Of a DNA stretch of 14,705 bases, positions 13,856-14,705 are shown piece by piece (positions within the stretch are counted from its first letter, which is position 1; each line of letters starts with the position of its first letter). A program made the position numbers and the translations under genes. The DNA is from JBDSLU01 sp039916225. GTDB lineage: Bacteria > Acidobacteriota > Vicinamibacteria > Vicinamibacterales > Vicinamibacteraceae. The notes under the pieces were generated by a model, which was given only the letters and a program-made list of their open reading frames with translations, did not search any database and was not told the DNA's origin. The DNA lies in NCBI GenBank assembly GCA_039916225.1, contig JBDSLU010000490.1:1-14705 (forward strand). Reading direction: 5' to 3'.

Positions 13856-14705
13856 CCTCGCCACCCAGGGAGCGTCGCCCAGGGGCTGGCGACGCTGGCA
13901 GATTCTGCGCTCTCCGCGAGCGCTCCCGAAGACTCTTGGGGAGCGGTTCGAATCCAGGCCGCGGCGGCCGGGGCGGCAGAGGCCGGGACTGCGGCGAGCA
14001 GGGCATCGTGCTCATCGGCGATGAAGCCGGTGTCGATGTCGCCGGCGACGAAGCGCGGATGCGCCAGGATCCGCGCCAGCAGGGTGGCGTTGGTGCGCAC
14101 GCCGAAGACGAGGGTGCGGCGCAACGCCGCGGACAGCCGCGCGATCGCCGCGTCGCGGGTCGCGGCGTGGGCGACCAGCTTGGCGATGAGCGAGTCGTAC
14201 TGCACGGGGATCGCGTCGCCGCGCTCGACGCCGGCGTCGATGCGGAGGCCTGGCGCGTGCGGGAAGCGGCAGACGAGCAGCCGGCCGGCCTGCGGCAGGA
14301 ATCCCTGCGCCGGATCCTCGGCGCAGAGTCGCACCTCGATGGCGTGCCCGCGCGGGACCAGCGCCTCCTGCGTCCACGGCAGCGGCGCGCCGGCGGCCAC
14401 AGCCAGCTGCGCGTGCACCAGATCGACGCCGGTCACCGCTTCGGTGATGGCGTGCTCGACCTGCAGGCGCGTGTTCATCTCGAGGAAATAGAAGCGCGCG
14501 TCGTCGCCGCTGCCTTCGAGCAGGAACTCGATGGTGCCGGCGTTGACGTAGCCGGCGGCTCGCGCGGCCGCGACGGCGGCCTCGCCCATCCGCGCCCGGA
14601 CGGCGGGCGTCAGGGCGGGCGACGGCGTTTCCTCGACGATCTTCTGATGCCGTCGCTGGATCGAGCACTCGCGCTCGAACAGGTGGACGCAGCCCCCGTG
14701 CATGT
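13852..14705 (-). CDS. Biotin carboxylase subunit, C-terminal part (5' end outside window)
   Basis: The frame runs off the right window edge. About 284 codons are seen, so roughly the N-terminal 170-200 residues (including the ATP-grasp start) are missing. The visible part contains HLFERECSIQRRHQK and the biotin carboxylase signature EMNTRLQVEHAITE, followed by the C-terminal domain (AIEVRLCAEDPAQGFLPQAG; YDSLIAKLVAH; VRTNATLLARILAHPRF). The enzyme carboxylates biotin using ATP and bicarbonate. Two features match acyl-CoA carboxylase alpha chains (MCC/PCC/GCC type) rather than acetyl-CoA carboxylase AccC: the 'GDIDTGFIADEHDALL' ending, and an Ala/Ser-rich tail ending SPWATLPGWRG. In those, 'W..L.GW' begins the connecting segment that continues to the biotinyl domain; here a TGA intervenes and the next ORF restarts with an ATGA overlap. 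Confidence 0.93.
   Translation of the reverse strand, partial: MHGGCVHLFERECSIQRRHQKIVEETPSPALTPAVRARMGEAAVAAARAAGYVNAGTIEFLLEGSGDDARFYFLEMNTRLQVEHAITEAVTGVDLVHAQLAVAAGAPLPWTQEALVPRGHAIEVRLCAEDPAQGFLPQAGRLLVCRFPHAPGLRIDAGVERGDAIPVQYDSLIAKLVAHAATRDAAIARLSAALRRTLVFGVRTNATLLARILAHPRFVAGDIDTGFIADEHDALLAAVPASAAPAAAAWIRTAPQESSGALAESAESASVASPWATLPGWRG

Noticed and set aside
1..14705. CRISPR arrays, tRNA/rRNA genes, transposases, integrases or att sites
   Set aside because: No regularly spaced direct repeats, no tRNA-like cloverleaf noticed by eye, and no mobile-element protein in any frame.

Overview
The window is about 14.7 kb of GC-rich bacterial chromosome with densely packed genes. It most likely comes from an Acidobacteriota member, plausibly the Vicinamibacteria. 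The pointers are a very large TonB-dependent receptor with an N-terminal carboxypeptidase-regulatory-like domain, a bacillithiol pathway pair (bshA, bshB1), a non-canonical Nramp-like transporter beside a long APC permease, and high-GC codon use. This placement is inference from gene content; there is no rRNA or other taxonomic marker.

Layout. Positions 1-2343 read rightward: the tail of a GGDEF diguanylate cyclase, a small uncharacterised protein, a hairpin, then the magnesium channel/transporter mgtE. Positions 2344-2560 separate convergent genes and hold a large imperfect inverted repeat made of short CCAAC/GTTGG units plus a terminator-like hairpin. Positions 2561-12096 read leftward, in transcription order bshB1, bshA, an APC permease, an Nramp-like transporter, a palindromic hairpin, then a separate promoter with a roughly 160-nt structured leader feeding the TonB-dependent receptor. 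Positions 12097-12209 are a divergent promoter region with a 19-bp palindrome. Positions 12210-13389 read rightward: a small CPXCG zinc-ribbon-like protein, then HMG-CoA lyase (mvaB). Positions 13394-14705 read leftward and encode a biotin-dependent acyl-CoA carboxylase alpha function in two ORFs that overlap by ATGA: biotin carboxylase (cut by the window edge) and a biotin-carrier protein.

How the genes fit together. mvaB next to a biotin-dependent carboxylase suggests leucine/isovalerate catabolism, in which 3-methylcrotonyl-CoA carboxylase acts upstream of HMG-CoA lyase. bshB1 and bshA catalyse the first two steps of bacillithiol synthesis; the cysteine-adding enzyme BshC is not in the window. 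Two transporters follow bshA on the same strand, which may link thiol and metal or amino-acid homeostasis. MgtE, the Nramp-like protein and the CPXCG protein also have metal connections, but no shared regulation is shown.

Most notable points: the structured leader with a terminator-like hairpin ahead of the TonB receptor; the 130-bp inverted-repeat element after mgtE; the Nramp-like protein lacking the DPGN metal motif; the carboxylase alpha chain split at a domain junction; a low-complexity insert in HMG-CoA lyase; a receptor whose ten mature cysteines form five close pairs; and several start codons 6-9 nt downstream of -10-like hexamers, suggesting leaderless mRNAs. I found no tRNA, rRNA, CRISPR array, transposase or prophage.
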